Positions 33,829 through 42,838 of a stretch of DNA of 54,762 bases are shown one piece after another. Source of the DNA: Rheinheimera sp. (lineage in GTDB: Bacteria; Pseudomonadota; Gammaproteobacteria; Enterobacterales; Alteromonadaceae). The first letter of the stretch is position 1. The number at the start of each line of letters is the position of its first letter. The DNA lies in the NCBI GenBank assembly GCA_008015325.1, contig SSFI01000126.1, positions 1 through 54,762 on the forward strand, given 5' to 3'. The notes below the pieces were generated by a model, which ran no database searches, was not told where the DNA came from, and was given only the letters and a program-made list of their open reading frames with translations. The position numbers and the translations under genes were made by a program.

Positions 33829-34740
33829 ATGGAACTCTATCAGTTAAAGATATTTGTTACTGTCGCCAAGACTGGGGCAGTGACCAAAGCGTCCGAACAG
33901 CTGTATTTAAGCCAGCCGGCGGTCAGTGCTCAAATTAAAACGCTGGAAGAAGAGTTGGGGCTGAGCCTGTTTGACCGCACTGTGCGTGGTATGAGCCTGA
34001 CGCCGCATGGTGTGGTGATCCTCAGCAAAGCCGAACAACTGCTGGCGCAGCAGCGGGATTTACTGGACGAAGCCCGACGCTTGCGTGGTGGCTTAAGCGG
34101 CCGGCTGCGGCTGGGGTCAAATCGTGGCGCCAGTGCGGTGTTGTTAGGCAAGTTGCTGGCACAACTCAGTGAAACTGCGCCGGAACTGGATGTCAGTTTA
34201 GAGTTTGGCAGCCCGCCTGACATCGCCACGGCGCTGCGCGAAGGCCGGCTCGATGCCGGTTTTTATACCGAATATGAACAGCAGGAGCTGCTGTTCAGCA
34301 CACCTGTGGACAGTTTTGGTATTCAGCTGGCAGTATCGCCGCAGCTGTTACCGGCCGCGTTCAGAGCGGAGCCGGAACCGGACTGGCAGTGGCTGGCGTT
34401 GTTGCCGTGGATCAGCGCACCGGCAGGCAGCTGTTGTGGCCGCGTCGCAGAAAGTTTGTTTCGTCAGCAGCAGTTCCGGCCGGCGAAAATGATTGAAGCC
34501 GATCAGGAGCATCTGGTGCGGGCACTGATTAGCAGTGGCGTTGGCATCGGTCTGCTGCATACGCCGACGGCGCGGGATGCTGCAGCCAAAGGTGAAGTCC
34601 GTTTAATCGGGCCAGTGTTGCAGCAAGTGCAGCTGGTGTTTGGTTGTCTGGCGCGCCGGCAGCAGGAGCCATTGTTGACGGTGGTAATGCAGCTGATGGC
34701 GCAAATCGCCGACGAGACAGCGCATAACTACGCGAGTTAG
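33829..34740 (+). CDS. LysR-family transcriptional regulator
   Basis: 303 residues. HTH: MELYQLKIFVTVAKTGAVTK, ASEQLYLSQPAVSAQIKTLE, LGLSLFDRTVRGMSLTPHG. The effector domain begins RLRLGSNRGASAVLLGKLLA and includes a Cys-Cys pair (APAGSCCGRVAESLF) unusual enough to note. The target is probably the DUF2798/DUF2938 pair immediately upstream, inferred only from position. It ends 190 bases before the polygalacturonase gene and its operators. Confidence 0.85.
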   Translation: MELYQLKIFVTVAKTGAVTKASEQLYLSQPAVSAQIKTLEEELGLSLFDRTVRGMSLTPHGVVILSKAEQLLAQQRDLLDEARRLRGGLSGRLRLGSNRGASAVLLGKLLAQLSETAPELDVSLEFGSPPDIATALREGRLDAGFYTEYEQQELLFSTPVDSFGIQLAVSPQLLPAAFRAEPEPDWQWLALLPWISAPAGSCCGRVAESLFRQQQFRPAKMIEADQEHLVRALISSGVGIGLLHTPTARDAAAKGEVRLIGPVLQQVQLVFGCLARRQQEPLLTVVMQLMAQIADETAHNYAS

Positions 34741-34794
34741 CCGATAGACCCGGCATCTCCGATTGTGGTGATGCCCGGCTGCTGGTCTGATTTC

Positions 34795-34810
34795 TGTCCT
34801 GCGGTGGCAA
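34795..34810 (+). promoter_or_regulatory. Weaker LacI-type operator candidate (polygalacturonase promoter)
   Basis: TGTCCTGCGGTGGCAA shares the right half GGTGGCAA and the left TGTC with the other sites. It lies 33 bases upstream of the stronger palindrome at 34828. Confidence 0.4.
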
Positions 34811-34827
34811 AATTTTTTGTCTTGCTA

Positions 34828-34843
34828 TTGCCACCGGTGGCAG
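34828..34843 (+). promoter_or_regulatory. LacI-type operator candidate (polygalacturonase promoter)
   Basis: TTGCCACCGGTGGCAG contains the perfect palindrome TGCCACCGGTGGCA with centre CG. It lies about 88 bases before the GH28 start codon. Confidence 0.65.
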
Positions 34844-34930
34844 CTTGTCTTATGCTGCTTTTTAATTCAGGCTGCAAATCAACCTTAACTCAGGTTCATC
34901 AGCCGCCGTCACGAAACGCAGGGATCACCG

Positions 34931-36397
34931 ATGCCAAACATGCCTAAACGCCAATTTCTCAAAGCCGGCCTCGCTGCTGCGCTGCCATTGGCGCTATGGC
35001 GTTGCAGTTCAGCGGCAGGCCCGGCAGCTGCAATCAGCTATCCGCCGCGCGAAGCGCTGGATTTGTTATGGGATCAGGCTGATGCGATTGAACGTGATTT
35101 GGCCCGCACCAGTTTTCCTTCCCGGGTATTTAACGTCAGCGCTTTTGCTGCTCATACCGGTCAGCAAGGCGATTTCAATACGGCGCGCCACAACAGAGCG
35201 GCCTTTCAGCGCGCGATTGACGCCTGCCATCAGGCCGGTGGCGGGCGGGTGCTGGTGCCGGCTGGCGTGTGGCCCTGTGGTGCCTTAACGCTGAAATCCA
35301 ATGTTGAGCTGCATGTCGCAAAAGATGCGTTGTTAGCTTTTCATCCGGCGACAGAACTTTATCTGCCGTTGGTGTTTACCCGCTGGGAAGGCATGGAGCT
35401 GATGGGGTATCAGCCGCTGATTTATGCTTTTGGTGCAGAGAATATTGGCCTCACCGGCCAAGGCACTATCGATGGTGGCGGCAGTAACAGCAGTTGGTGG
35501 CCGTGGAAAGGCCAATGGAAACATACGCCCTGGCCGGTGGACGACAGCAAAGTGCAGCATAGCGGCCGTAATTTATTGATGCAGTGGGTGGAGCAGGGTA
35601 AACCTGTGACGGAACGGGTATTGCCGGAAAATTTCCTGCGCCCGCCGCTGTTTCAGGTGTATCAGTGCAACAAAGTGCTGGTGGAAGGCCTGACGTTACA
35701 GAATTCACCGTTTTGGGTGTTAAACCCGGTGTTGTCGGAGGATGTGTTGATTAGCCGCGTGAAAGTCGTATCGCACGGGCCAAATTCCGACGGCTGCGAT
35801 CCGGAATCCTGCCGCCGTGTGCTGATAGAACATTGTTTATTTGATACCGGCGACGATTGTATCGCGCTGAAATCTGGCCGCAACGCCGATGGCCGGCGTA
35901 TCAATCGACCGGTGGAACAAGTGCTGATCCAGGATTGCACGATGAAAGCCGGCCACGGCGGTGTGGTGATCGGCAGCGAAATTTCCGGCGGCGCCCATCA
36001 TATTTTTGCGAGGCGGTTGTTGATGAGTAGCCTGCATCTTGACCGCGGCCTGCGTATCAAAACCAACGCGCTCAGAGGCGGCCTGATTGATACTGTGGCC
36101 CTGCGGGACATCGTTATCGGCGAAGTTAAAGACGTCATAGTCGTGAACTATTTTTACGAAGAAGGCCGGGATGGCGCGTTTTTGCCGACGGTTCGGAATA
36201 TTTCAGTGCACAACTTACAGGTCGACAAGGCCGACAGATTGTTTGAACTGCGCGGTTTCCCCGAAGCGCAAATAGGCCCGCTGCAGTTATCCAGTGTGCG
36301 GGTGAATTGCCAGAGTGTCGGTGTGCTGGAAGCGGTTGGCCAGCTGGATTGTCAGCAGGTGCTGGTCAACGGTCAGCCGTGGCGCTATCAGCGATAA
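34931..36397 (+). CDS. GH28 polygalacturonase
   Basis: 488 residues, right-handed beta-helix hydrolase. The N-terminus KRQFLKAGLAAALPLALWRC looks like a twin-Arg-less export signal, possibly lipoprotein. GH28 catalytic blocks in order: PNSDGCDPESCRR (NTD equivalent, Asp), FDTGDDCIALKSG (Asp pair), AGHGGVVIGSEISGG (His) and LRIKTNALRGG (RIK). The pattern with SGRNADGRR between the motifs fits exo-type or rhamnogalacturonan-type GH28. It cuts galacturonan and yields galacturonate for the uxa genes behind it. ATG at 34931 after AGGGATC. Confidence 0.92.
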   Translation: MPNMPKRQFLKAGLAAALPLALWRCSSAAGPAAAISYPPREALDLLWDQADAIERDLARTSFPSRVFNVSAFAAHTGQQGDFNTARHNRAAFQRAIDACHQAGGGRVLVPAGVWPCGALTLKSNVELHVAKDALLAFHPATELYLPLVFTRWEGMELMGYQPLIYAFGAENIGLTGQGTIDGGGSNSSWWPWKGQWKHTPWPVDDSKVQHSGRNLLMQWVEQGKPVTERVLPENFLRPPLFQVYQCNKVLVEGLTLQNSPFWVLNPVLSEDVLISRVKVVSHGPNSDGCDPESCRRVLIEHCLFDTGDDCIALKSGRNADGRRINRPVEQVLIQDCTMKAGHGGVVIGSEISGGAHHIFARRLLMSSLHLDRGLRIKTNALRGGLIDTVALRDIVIGEVKDVIVVNYFYEEGRDGAFLPTVRNISVHNLQVDKADRLFELRGFPEAQIGPLQLSSVRVNCQSVGVLEAVGQLDCQQVLVNGQPWRYQR

Positions 36398-36427
36398 ATA
36401 GCCTGGCGCTGATTTTTTACTGTCATA

Positions 36428-36443
36428 TTGCTACCGATAGACA
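36428..36443 (+). promoter_or_regulatory. LacI-type operator candidate (uxaA promoter)
   Basis: TTGCTACCGATAGACA, matching the complement of the receptor/kduD site 24643-24658 at 14 of 16 positions. It lies about 75 bases before the uxaA start. Confidence 0.6.
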
Positions 36444-36517
36444 GTATATGCATTTAAATGAATGAATCGGTTGCAGCTGACCCGCTGTGACTAACCAAGA
36501 ACACAGGTGCTGACGTA

Positions 36518-38086
36518 ATGGCAATCGAAGCAAAACCAAATTCAAGCGCAAGCTGCAGCGCGCCGCTTTTACAAACGCCGGACATTCTGCAGTGGCAGGT
36601 ACACGCGCGGGACAATGTCGCAGTCGCCTTGCAGCAGCTGGACGCAGGTCTGGTATTAAGCACCGCCAGCGGCGACATTCGCTTACCGGCGGAAGTGCCG
36701 GCCGGGCACAAATTTGCGCTGACGGCCTTAAAGGCCGGCGACAGCGTGGTGAAATATGGTTATGCCATCGGCGTGCTGACACAGGACGTGCCGGTCGGTG
36801 GTCATATCCATAGCCATAACTTAAAAACTGCGCTCGATGGTGAACTGGCTTATCAGTACAGTGGTTTAACTACCGATAACGGCATCTATCCTGCGGATTT
36901 ACCGACTGAATTTATGGGTTATCCGCGTGCCAATGGCGAAGCGGGCACCCGCAATGAGCTGTGGATTTTAAACACTGTTGGCTGCGTCAATCAGGCGGCA
37001 AGCCGCATTGCCAAAGCGGCGCAGCAGTATGTTGAAAGTGTCGGCCTTGCCAATATCGACGGCGTGTTTGCTTATACCCATCCGTTTGGCTGCTCGCAGC
37101 TCGGCGACGATTTGGCGCATACGCGCAGTGTATTAGCGGGCCTCGCGCAAAATCCCAACGCCGGCGCTGTGCTGATCATTGGCCTTGGCTGTGAAAACAA
37201 TCAGCTGACGACTTTGTTAATGGGGCTGGAACATCTGGACCCGGCACGTATTCGCGCTTTTAACGCACAGCAAGTGACAGACGAAGACGAAGAAGGCCTC
37301 AGCGCGGCGATTGAATTGCTGCAGTTGATGGCCAGCGATAGCCGTCAGCCGTGCCCGGTCAGCAAACTCAGTTTTGGTATGAAATGCGGTGGCTCAGATG
37401 GTTTCTCAGGCCTCACGGCCAACCCGCTGGTCGGCCAAATCGCCGATTTAGCCGCCAGTGCCGGTGCTAAAGTGATTCTGACCGAAACGCCGGAAATGTT
37501 TGGCGCTGAACAAGTATTGATGGCTCGGGCGCGCAGCAAAGAAGTGTTCAGCGATATCGTCAGCTTAGTCAATGAATTTAAACAGTATTTCATCGCCAAC
37601 AACCAGCCGGTGTATGAAAACCCCAGTCCTGGCAACAAAGCCGGTGGCCTCACCACGCTGGAGGAAAAATCCTTAGGCGCTATCCAAAAAGGCGGCAGCG
37701 CTGTGGTTGAACAGGTCATTGGCTATGGCGAGCGCGCCAAAGTGCCGGGCCTGACCTTGTTACAAGGGCCGGGCAATGACGCGGTGTCGTCTACTGCTTT
37801 AACCGCCGCCGGTGCGACCTTGTTGTTGTTCACCACAGGTCGCGGCACGCCGCTCGGTTTTCCGGTGCCGACGGTCAAAATCAGTTCCAACACCGCCTTG
37901 TCAGTACGCAAGCCGACCTGGATTGACTATGACGCCGGCGCCATGTTGCAACCGGGTGTGCAACCTACTGAATTTGCCAAAGAATTTTTCCGTTATCTGG
38001 TTGCTGTAGCATCCGGGCAGCGGACACGGAACGAGATTTATCAGAACAAAGAGATCGCCATCTGGAAAAACGGCGTGACGCTTTAA
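36518..38086 (+). CDS. uxaA: Altronate dehydratase UxaA
   Basis: 522 residues, full length, both halves of the family in one chain: the N-terminal SAF domain (ARDNVAVALQQLDAGLVL; HKFALTALKAGDSVVKYGYA; GGHIHSHNLKT) and the large C-terminal domain (YPRANGEAGTRNELWILNTV, YTHPFGCSQLGDDL, SKLSFGMKCGGSDGFSGLTA with the metal-site Cys, FTTGRGTPLGFPVPTVKISS). It dehydrates D-altronate to KDG. First gene of the operon uxaA-uxaC-uxuB-like-eda-kdgK, with an operator-like site in its promoter. Confidence 0.94.
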   Translation: MAIEAKPNSSASCSAPLLQTPDILQWQVHARDNVAVALQQLDAGLVLSTASGDIRLPAEVPAGHKFALTALKAGDSVVKYGYAIGVLTQDVPVGGHIHSHNLKTALDGELAYQYSGLTTDNGIYPADLPTEFMGYPRANGEAGTRNELWILNTVGCVNQAASRIAKAAQQYVESVGLANIDGVFAYTHPFGCSQLGDDLAHTRSVLAGLAQNPNAGAVLIIGLGCENNQLTTLLMGLEHLDPARIRAFNAQQVTDEDEEGLSAAIELLQLMASDSRQPCPVSKLSFGMKCGGSDGFSGLTANPLVGQIADLAASAGAKVILTETPEMFGAEQVLMARARSKEVFSDIVSLVNEFKQYFIANNQPVYENPSPGNKAGGLTTLEEKSLGAIQKGGSAVVEQVIGYGERAKVPGLTLLQGPGNDAVSSTALTAAGATLLLFTTGRGTPLGFPVPTVKISSNTALSVRKPTWIDYDAGAMLQPGVQPTEFAKEFFRYLVAVASGQRTRNEIYQNKEIAIWKNGVTL

Positions 38087-38163
38087 CAGCACTTTAAAGG
38101 CCGGGACGGCAGAAATTAATTGGCCCTTGAGTAAAAAACGGGCAAACAGCGAAGAGAACAAAG

Positions 38164-39600
38164 ATGAGCGCAGAGAGCAATATCGCATCAAGTAAAGTTT
38201 TAGCCTTACACCCCGACCGGCTGTTTGCCGCCGATCCGCTGCAACGCGATATCGCCCGGCGTTTGTATGCGCGGATTAAAGATTTACCGATTGTCAGCCC
38301 GCACGGTCACACAGACCCGCGCTGGTTTGCCGACAACCAGAACTGGGACAATGCCACCAGCCTGCTGTTGCTGCCGGATCATTATGTGTTCCGCATGCTG
38401 TACAGCCAGGGTATCACGCTGGAACAACTTGGCATCCGCCGGCGCGACGGTGTGGCGGTGGAAACTGACTATCGCAAAATCTTCCATATTTTCGCCGCGC
38501 ATTATCATCTGTTCCGCGGTACACCGTCGCGGATGTGGCTGGATTCAGTATTTCATGACGTGTTTGGCCTGCGCGAAAGCCTGAGCCCAGCGACGGCGGA
38601 TCTGTATTACGACCATATCAACGCCGCACTTGCGACTGAAGCCTTTAAACCACGCGCGCTGTTAGATCGCTTTAATATCGAAGTGATCGCCACTACCGAA
38701 GGCGCGCTGAACGACTTAAAACACCACGCCAAACTCAGAGGCACTGGTTTTGAAAAACGCGTGATCACCACCTTCCGGCCTGACGACGTGGTCGATGCTG
38801 ATCGCGCTGATTTTGCCGCGAACGTGCAAAAACTGGGGGAGATCACCGGCCAAGATACCAGTCACTGGCAGGGTTATTTGCAGGCGCTCAGAATTCGCCG
38901 CGCCTTTTTCCGCGACCATGGCGCGACGGCCACAGATCACGGCCACCCGACCGCCAATACTGCAGATTTGCCGCTGGCCGAAGCTGAAGCCTTATTCTCC
39001 CGTTGCCTGAAAGGTGCCAGTGCCGCTGATGCCGAACTGTTCCGCGGCCAGATGCTGACTGAAATGGCTGGCATGAGCCTCGAAGATGGCATGACGATGC
39101 AAATTCACCCGGGTGCGCACCGTAACCACAACGCGGTGATTTTTGAACGGTTTGGGCCGGACAAAGGCGCTGATATTCCAAGCCCGACTGAATATGTACA
39201 GGCGTTAAAACCACTGCTGCAGAAATACGGTAACGAAGCGCGGCTCAATATCATCCTGTTTACGCTGGACGAAACCACCTACGCCCGCGAACTGGCGCCG
39301 CTGGCCGGCCATTACCCGGCATTAAAACTAGGCCCGGCCTGGTGGTTCCACGACTCACCGGAAGGCATGCTGCGCTTCCGCCATCAGGTCACTGAAACCG
39401 CCGGTTTCTATAACACTTGTGGTTTTAACGACGACACCCGCGCCTTTTTGTCCATTCCGGCACGGCATGACGTGGCACGGCGCATCGACTGCCGTTTCCT
39501 CGCCCAGCTGGTGGCCGAACAACGCTTAAACGAAGACGAAGCGCACGAACTGGCCTATGACCTGACGTACCGCTTAGCAAAACAGGCGTATCAGTTATGA
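38164..39600 (+). CDS. uxaC: Uronate isomerase UxaC
   Basis: 478 residues, amidohydrolase fold. Family text: LPIVSPHGHTDPRWFADN (metal-binding HxH equivalent), DHYVFRMLYSQGITLEQLGI, STEGA-like EVIATTEGALNDLKHH, TFRPDDVVD, MTMQIHPGAHRNHN and WWFHDSPEGMLRFRHQVTET with the closing SIPARHDVARRIDCRFLAQL. It converts galacturonate to tagaturonate and glucuronate to fructuronate. The stop overlaps the next start (ATGA), so the pair is translationally coupled. Confidence 0.95.
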   Translation: MSAESNIASSKVLALHPDRLFAADPLQRDIARRLYARIKDLPIVSPHGHTDPRWFADNQNWDNATSLLLLPDHYVFRMLYSQGITLEQLGIRRRDGVAVETDYRKIFHIFAAHYHLFRGTPSRMWLDSVFHDVFGLRESLSPATADLYYDHINAALATEAFKPRALLDRFNIEVIATTEGALNDLKHHAKLRGTGFEKRVITTFRPDDVVDADRADFAANVQKLGEITGQDTSHWQGYLQALRIRRAFFRDHGATATDHGHPTANTADLPLAEAEALFSRCLKGASAADAELFRGQMLTEMAGMSLEDGMTMQIHPGAHRNHNAVIFERFGPDKGADIPSPTEYVQALKPLLQKYGNEARLNIILFTLDETTYARELAPLAGHYPALKLGPAWWFHDSPEGMLRFRHQVTETAGFYNTCGFNDDTRAFLSIPARHDVARRIDCRFLAQLVAEQRLNEDEAHELAYDLTYRLAKQAYQL

Positions 39601-41111
39601 AGCGGTTAAATCTGCAAAGTGCCGGCGCTTTGTTACCGGCTTATTTAAAAAACGGCGAAAGCCCACAAATCGGCATTGTGCATTTAGGCCCGGGCGCATT
39701 TTTCCGCGGCCATCAGGCGTTTTACACCGATGCGGCGATGGCCAAAGCCGGCGGCAACTGGCGGATTTGTGCCGTGTCGATGCGAAGCAAAGACGTCGCA
39801 GAAGCGCTGAACCCGCAGGATGGGCTCTATGCCTTAGCGCAGATGGAACAAGACACGCAGTTATCCTTAATTGGCAGTATCGCTGAAGTGCTAGTGGCGC
39901 CTTTGGATTACGCCAAAGTACAGGCGCGCTTAACGGCAGCCAGCTGCAAATATGTGACGATGACCATCACCGAAAAAGGCTATTGCCTGAATAGCAGTGG
40001 CGAGTTGGATTTAAGCCACGCCGACATCGCCGCCGATTTGCAGCTGCCGGACGCGGTCTCACAAGCGAAATCCGCCATTGGTTTGCTGACGCAGGCTTTG
40101 TGGCTGCGCCATCAGGTCGGTTTGCCCATGCTGATGCTGATGAGCTGCGACAACCTGACCGATAATGGCCATAAGCTCAAAGCCGCAGTACGCAGTTTCG
40201 CTGCCAATGCTCAGTTTTTCGCCAAAGATGTCGACTTCTTGCTGCAACTGACCGACTTAATCTGCCCTTGTTCGATGGTCGACAGTATTACGCCGGCCAC
40301 CGACGACGCGCTGCGTGATTTAGTCGCCACGCGCTTGGGTGTGCAGGACGCCTGGCCAGTCAAACGCGAAGCCTTTTGCCAGTGGGTGGTGGAAGATATT
40401 CTGCCAGCCGACCAACCAGCCTGGCGCGACGTGGGTGTGATTTTCACCAAAGACGTCACCGCCTTTGAAAAAGCCAAATTACGCTTATTAAATGCGCCAC
40501 ATTCGACGCTGGCCTATCTCGGCTCGCTGCTCGGCATTGAGACCGTATTTGATGCGATGGCACAGCCGCAGTTAAGCCAGCTGGTGCAGGCATTGGTCAA
40601 CAATGAAATTCTGCCTTCGGTGCCTTTGGTTGATGGCTTAGATTTGGCGCAATACAGCGCCGATATTTTCCGCCGCTTTGAAAACCCGTCCGTGCGGCAT
40701 TTGCTGGCGCAAATCGCCTGGGACGGTTCGCAAAAACTGCAAATGCGCTTGTTGCCGGTGATCCGCGACAACTTAGCGGCCGGTCGTTCGGTGCGTTTGC
40801 TGGCTTTAGCCATCGCCAGCTGGCTGCAGTTTATTCGTTTACGCGCCCGGCAGGCGCAGCAGCAGGGCGAGCAGGCGCCGGCACTGGTTGACCCGTTGGC
40901 ACCGCTGTTGCTGGCCACTGCCGCGCAGTGCACCGGCGACGCCCGCACCGACGTGCCGCTGTGGCTGGCGCTCGACAGCATTTTTGCCGCTGACCTCGTT
41001 AATCAGACCGCTTTTGTCTCTGCGCTCTGGCAGGCCTATCAGCAGCTGAGTCCAATCCTGAACGGCGCCAGCGCCGATTTATCGCAGTTTATCCCCGGAG
41101 TTGATGCATGA
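39597..41111 (+). CDS. Mannitol-dehydrogenase-family uronate reductase (UxuB-like)
   Basis: 504 residues, NAD-dependent polyol/uronate dehydrogenase family. IGIVHLGPGAFFRGHQAFYT is the nucleotide-binding start; TMTITEKGYCLN, MLMSCDNLTDNGHKLKAAV (catalytic region) and MVDSITPATDD follow, with KLRLLNAPHSTLAYLGSLLG in the C-terminal domain. By sequence it resembles fructuronate reductases (UxuB) more than UxaB. In this operon the partner dehydratase is UxaA, which needs altronate, so the likely reaction is tagaturonate to altronate, or both uronates. Overlaps uxaC and eda by 4 bases each. Confidence 0.88.
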   Translation: MKRLNLQSAGALLPAYLKNGESPQIGIVHLGPGAFFRGHQAFYTDAAMAKAGGNWRICAVSMRSKDVAEALNPQDGLYALAQMEQDTQLSLIGSIAEVLVAPLDYAKVQARLTAASCKYVTMTITEKGYCLNSSGELDLSHADIAADLQLPDAVSQAKSAIGLLTQALWLRHQVGLPMLMLMSCDNLTDNGHKLKAAVRSFAANAQFFAKDVDFLLQLTDLICPCSMVDSITPATDDALRDLVATRLGVQDAWPVKREAFCQWVVEDILPADQPAWRDVGVIFTKDVTAFEKAKLRLLNAPHSTLAYLGSLLGIETVFDAMAQPQLSQLVQALVNNEILPSVPLVDGLDLAQYSADIFRRFENPSVRHLLAQIAWDGSQKLQMRLLPVIRDNLAAGRSVRLLALAIASWLQFIRLRARQAQQQGEQAPALVDPLAPLLLATAAQCTGDARTDVPLWLALDSIFAADLVNQTAFVSALWQAYQQLSPILNGASADLSQFIPGVDA

Positions 41112-41779
41112 AGGCCTTATCGACCTTATTAAACGGCAGCCCGCTGCTGCCTATTATTCAGACCGAACAGCCGGAGCAGGCGGTCGCCATCGCCCGCGCC
41201 ATGCAGGAAGGCGGCGTCAAAGCCGTGGAAGTGGTGCTGCGCACGCCAAAAGCCTTAGCGGCGATTTCCGCCATTCGTACCGCGTTGCCGGAGCTGCTGG
41301 TCGGTGCCGGCACTGTGTTGAACGCTGAACAGGCGCAGGCATGCCACTGGGCTGGCGCGCAGTTTCTGGTGAGCCCGGCTGCGACCACTAAATTACTGGA
41401 AGCGATGTTATCGACCGGCTTACCGTTAGCGCCCGGCGTGCAGACCGTCACAGAAATGGCTGCGGCCCATGAAATGGGCTTAACCGAGCTGAAGTTTTTC
41501 CCGGCGCATTTAAGTGGCGGCCCGGGGTTGTTGTCGGCCGTGCGCAGCATTTTACCCAAAGTGCAGTTCTGCCCGACCGGCGGCATCGGTATTAACAATC
41601 TGGCGGATTATCTGGCACTGCCGAACGTGTTTGTCGTCGGTGGCAGCTGGCTGACGCCGGCTGCTGCGCTGCAAAACGCTGACTATGACGCGGTGCGCCG
41701 GCTGACCGAACAGTCGCTGCAAATTGCCGCCGATGTATTAGCCGATAAACAAGCGCCGCAACTGAAAAAAACGGCCTGA
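41108..41779 (+). CDS. eda: KDPG/KHG aldolase Eda
   Basis: 223 residues, class I aldolase, TIM barrel trimer type. Marks: LPIIQTEQPEQAVAIARAMQ, GGVKAVEVVLRTPKALAAI with the catalytic Glu, ELLVGAGTVLNAEQAQ, FLVSPAATTKLLEAML, LKFFPAHLSGGPGLLSAV with the Schiff-base Lys (LKFFPA) and FCPTGGIGINNLADYL. It splits KDPG to pyruvate and glyceraldehyde 3-phosphate. ATGA overlap with the reductase gene. Confidence 0.95.
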   Translation: MKALSTLLNGSPLLPIIQTEQPEQAVAIARAMQEGGVKAVEVVLRTPKALAAISAIRTALPELLVGAGTVLNAEQAQACHWAGAQFLVSPAATTKLLEAMLSTGLPLAPGVQTVTEMAAAHEMGLTELKFFPAHLSGGPGLLSAVRSILPKVQFCPTGGIGINNLADYLALPNVFVVGGSWLTPAAALQNADYDAVRRLTEQSLQIAADVLADKQAPQLKKTA

Positions 41780-41792
41780 CAGGAGCCTGCTG

Positions 41793-42752
41793 ATGGCAAC
41801 AACGCAACAACAGCAATCGCAACGCGTAGTGATTTTCGGCGAATGTATGGTCGAGCTGTATCAGCTCGTGGAAAACGTCTATCACCAGAATTTCGCCGGC
41901 GATGTGTTTAACACCGCGGTGTACCTCAAGCGCGTCAATCCGGCGCTGCAGGTCGACTTTTTCTCGGCGATTGGCTCCGACCTTATCAGCGATAAATTGC
42001 TGGCGGCGGTTGAAGCAGAAAAACTCGGCAGCGGTTTGTTGCAAAGAAGCAAAACTGCGCGGCCAGGTTTGTACATGATCAATACCGACGCTTTTGGCGA
42101 ACGTAGTTTTGTTTATTGGCGCGACAGTTCAGCCGCCAAACAAACGCTGCAGCTGTTTCGCGCTCGCAACGACATCAGCCCGCTGACCAGTGCCGACTGG
42201 TTTTATTTCTCCGGCATTAGCCTCGCGATTTTATCTGAAGCGGATCGCGAGGATTTATTCGCCTTGGTGGCGGAATTAAAAGCCGCCGGCGTCAGGATTG
42301 GCTTTGACCCGAATTATCGCCCGGTGCTGTGGCAAAGCGTGCAGCAATGCCGCGAGGCTTTTGAGCGCGCTTATGCGCTGTCAGACATTGCCTTACCAGG
42401 CCTGGACGACCACAAAGTGCTGTTTAACGCCCAAAGTTGTGACGATGTGATCACCCAGCTCAAAGCGCTTGGCACCGGCGAAATTGTGGTGAAAAACGGC
42501 AAAGACGGCGCTGTGGTCTGGGCCGGCGGCGAGCGGTTTGTGATGCCGGCAGTGACGGTGAAAAAAGTAGTGGATACCACAGCAGCTGGGGATTCTTTTA
42601 ACGGCGGTTACCTGGCGGCGCGCCTCGCCGGGCAATCACCCAAAGCGGCGGCACAGCTGGCGGCGGCGCTGGCAGGTTTTGTCGTCGAACATACCGGCGC
42701 TATTGTCAGCATGGATAATTTCCGTGCTTTTAAGGCGCATTACAGTTTGTAA
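41793..42752 (+). CDS. kdgK: 2-dehydro-3-deoxygluconate kinase KdgK
   Basis: 319 residues, PfkB-family sugar kinase. VIFGECMVELYQLVENVYHQ at the start (GE.MVE family mark), FAGDVFNTAVYLKRVNPALQ, SYWRDSSAAKQ-like FVYWRDSSAAKQTLQLF, FDPNYRPVLWQSVQQC, and the catalytic VVDTTAAGDSFNGGYLAARL with Asp base. It phosphorylates KDG to KDPG for the aldolase before it. Starts 13 bases after eda with AGGAG. Last gene of the tight operon. Confidence 0.94.
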   Translation: MATTQQQQSQRVVIFGECMVELYQLVENVYHQNFAGDVFNTAVYLKRVNPALQVDFFSAIGSDLISDKLLAAVEAEKLGSGLLQRSKTARPGLYMINTDAFGERSFVYWRDSSAAKQTLQLFRARNDISPLTSADWFYFSGISLAILSEADREDLFALVAELKAAGVRIGFDPNYRPVLWQSVQQCREAFERAYALSDIALPGLDDHKVLFNAQSCDDVITQLKALGTGEIVVKNGKDGAVVWAGGERFVMPAVTVKKVVDTTAAGDSFNGGYLAARLAGQSPKAAAQLAAALAGFVVEHTGAIVSMDNFRAFKAHYSL

Positions 42753-42838
42753 AACGCTGATTTAAAAAGAGTTGCGCTAAACGCGACCAGTATTTTCAAC
42801 CACGGACACAACACGATTTACTAGATAAGGAACTGTGT

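Noticed and set aside
34765..34947. Short plus-strand frame before the polygalacturonase gene
   Set aside because: It spans the operator sites and promoter, has no SD or family likeness, and overlaps the true GH28 start in another frame.
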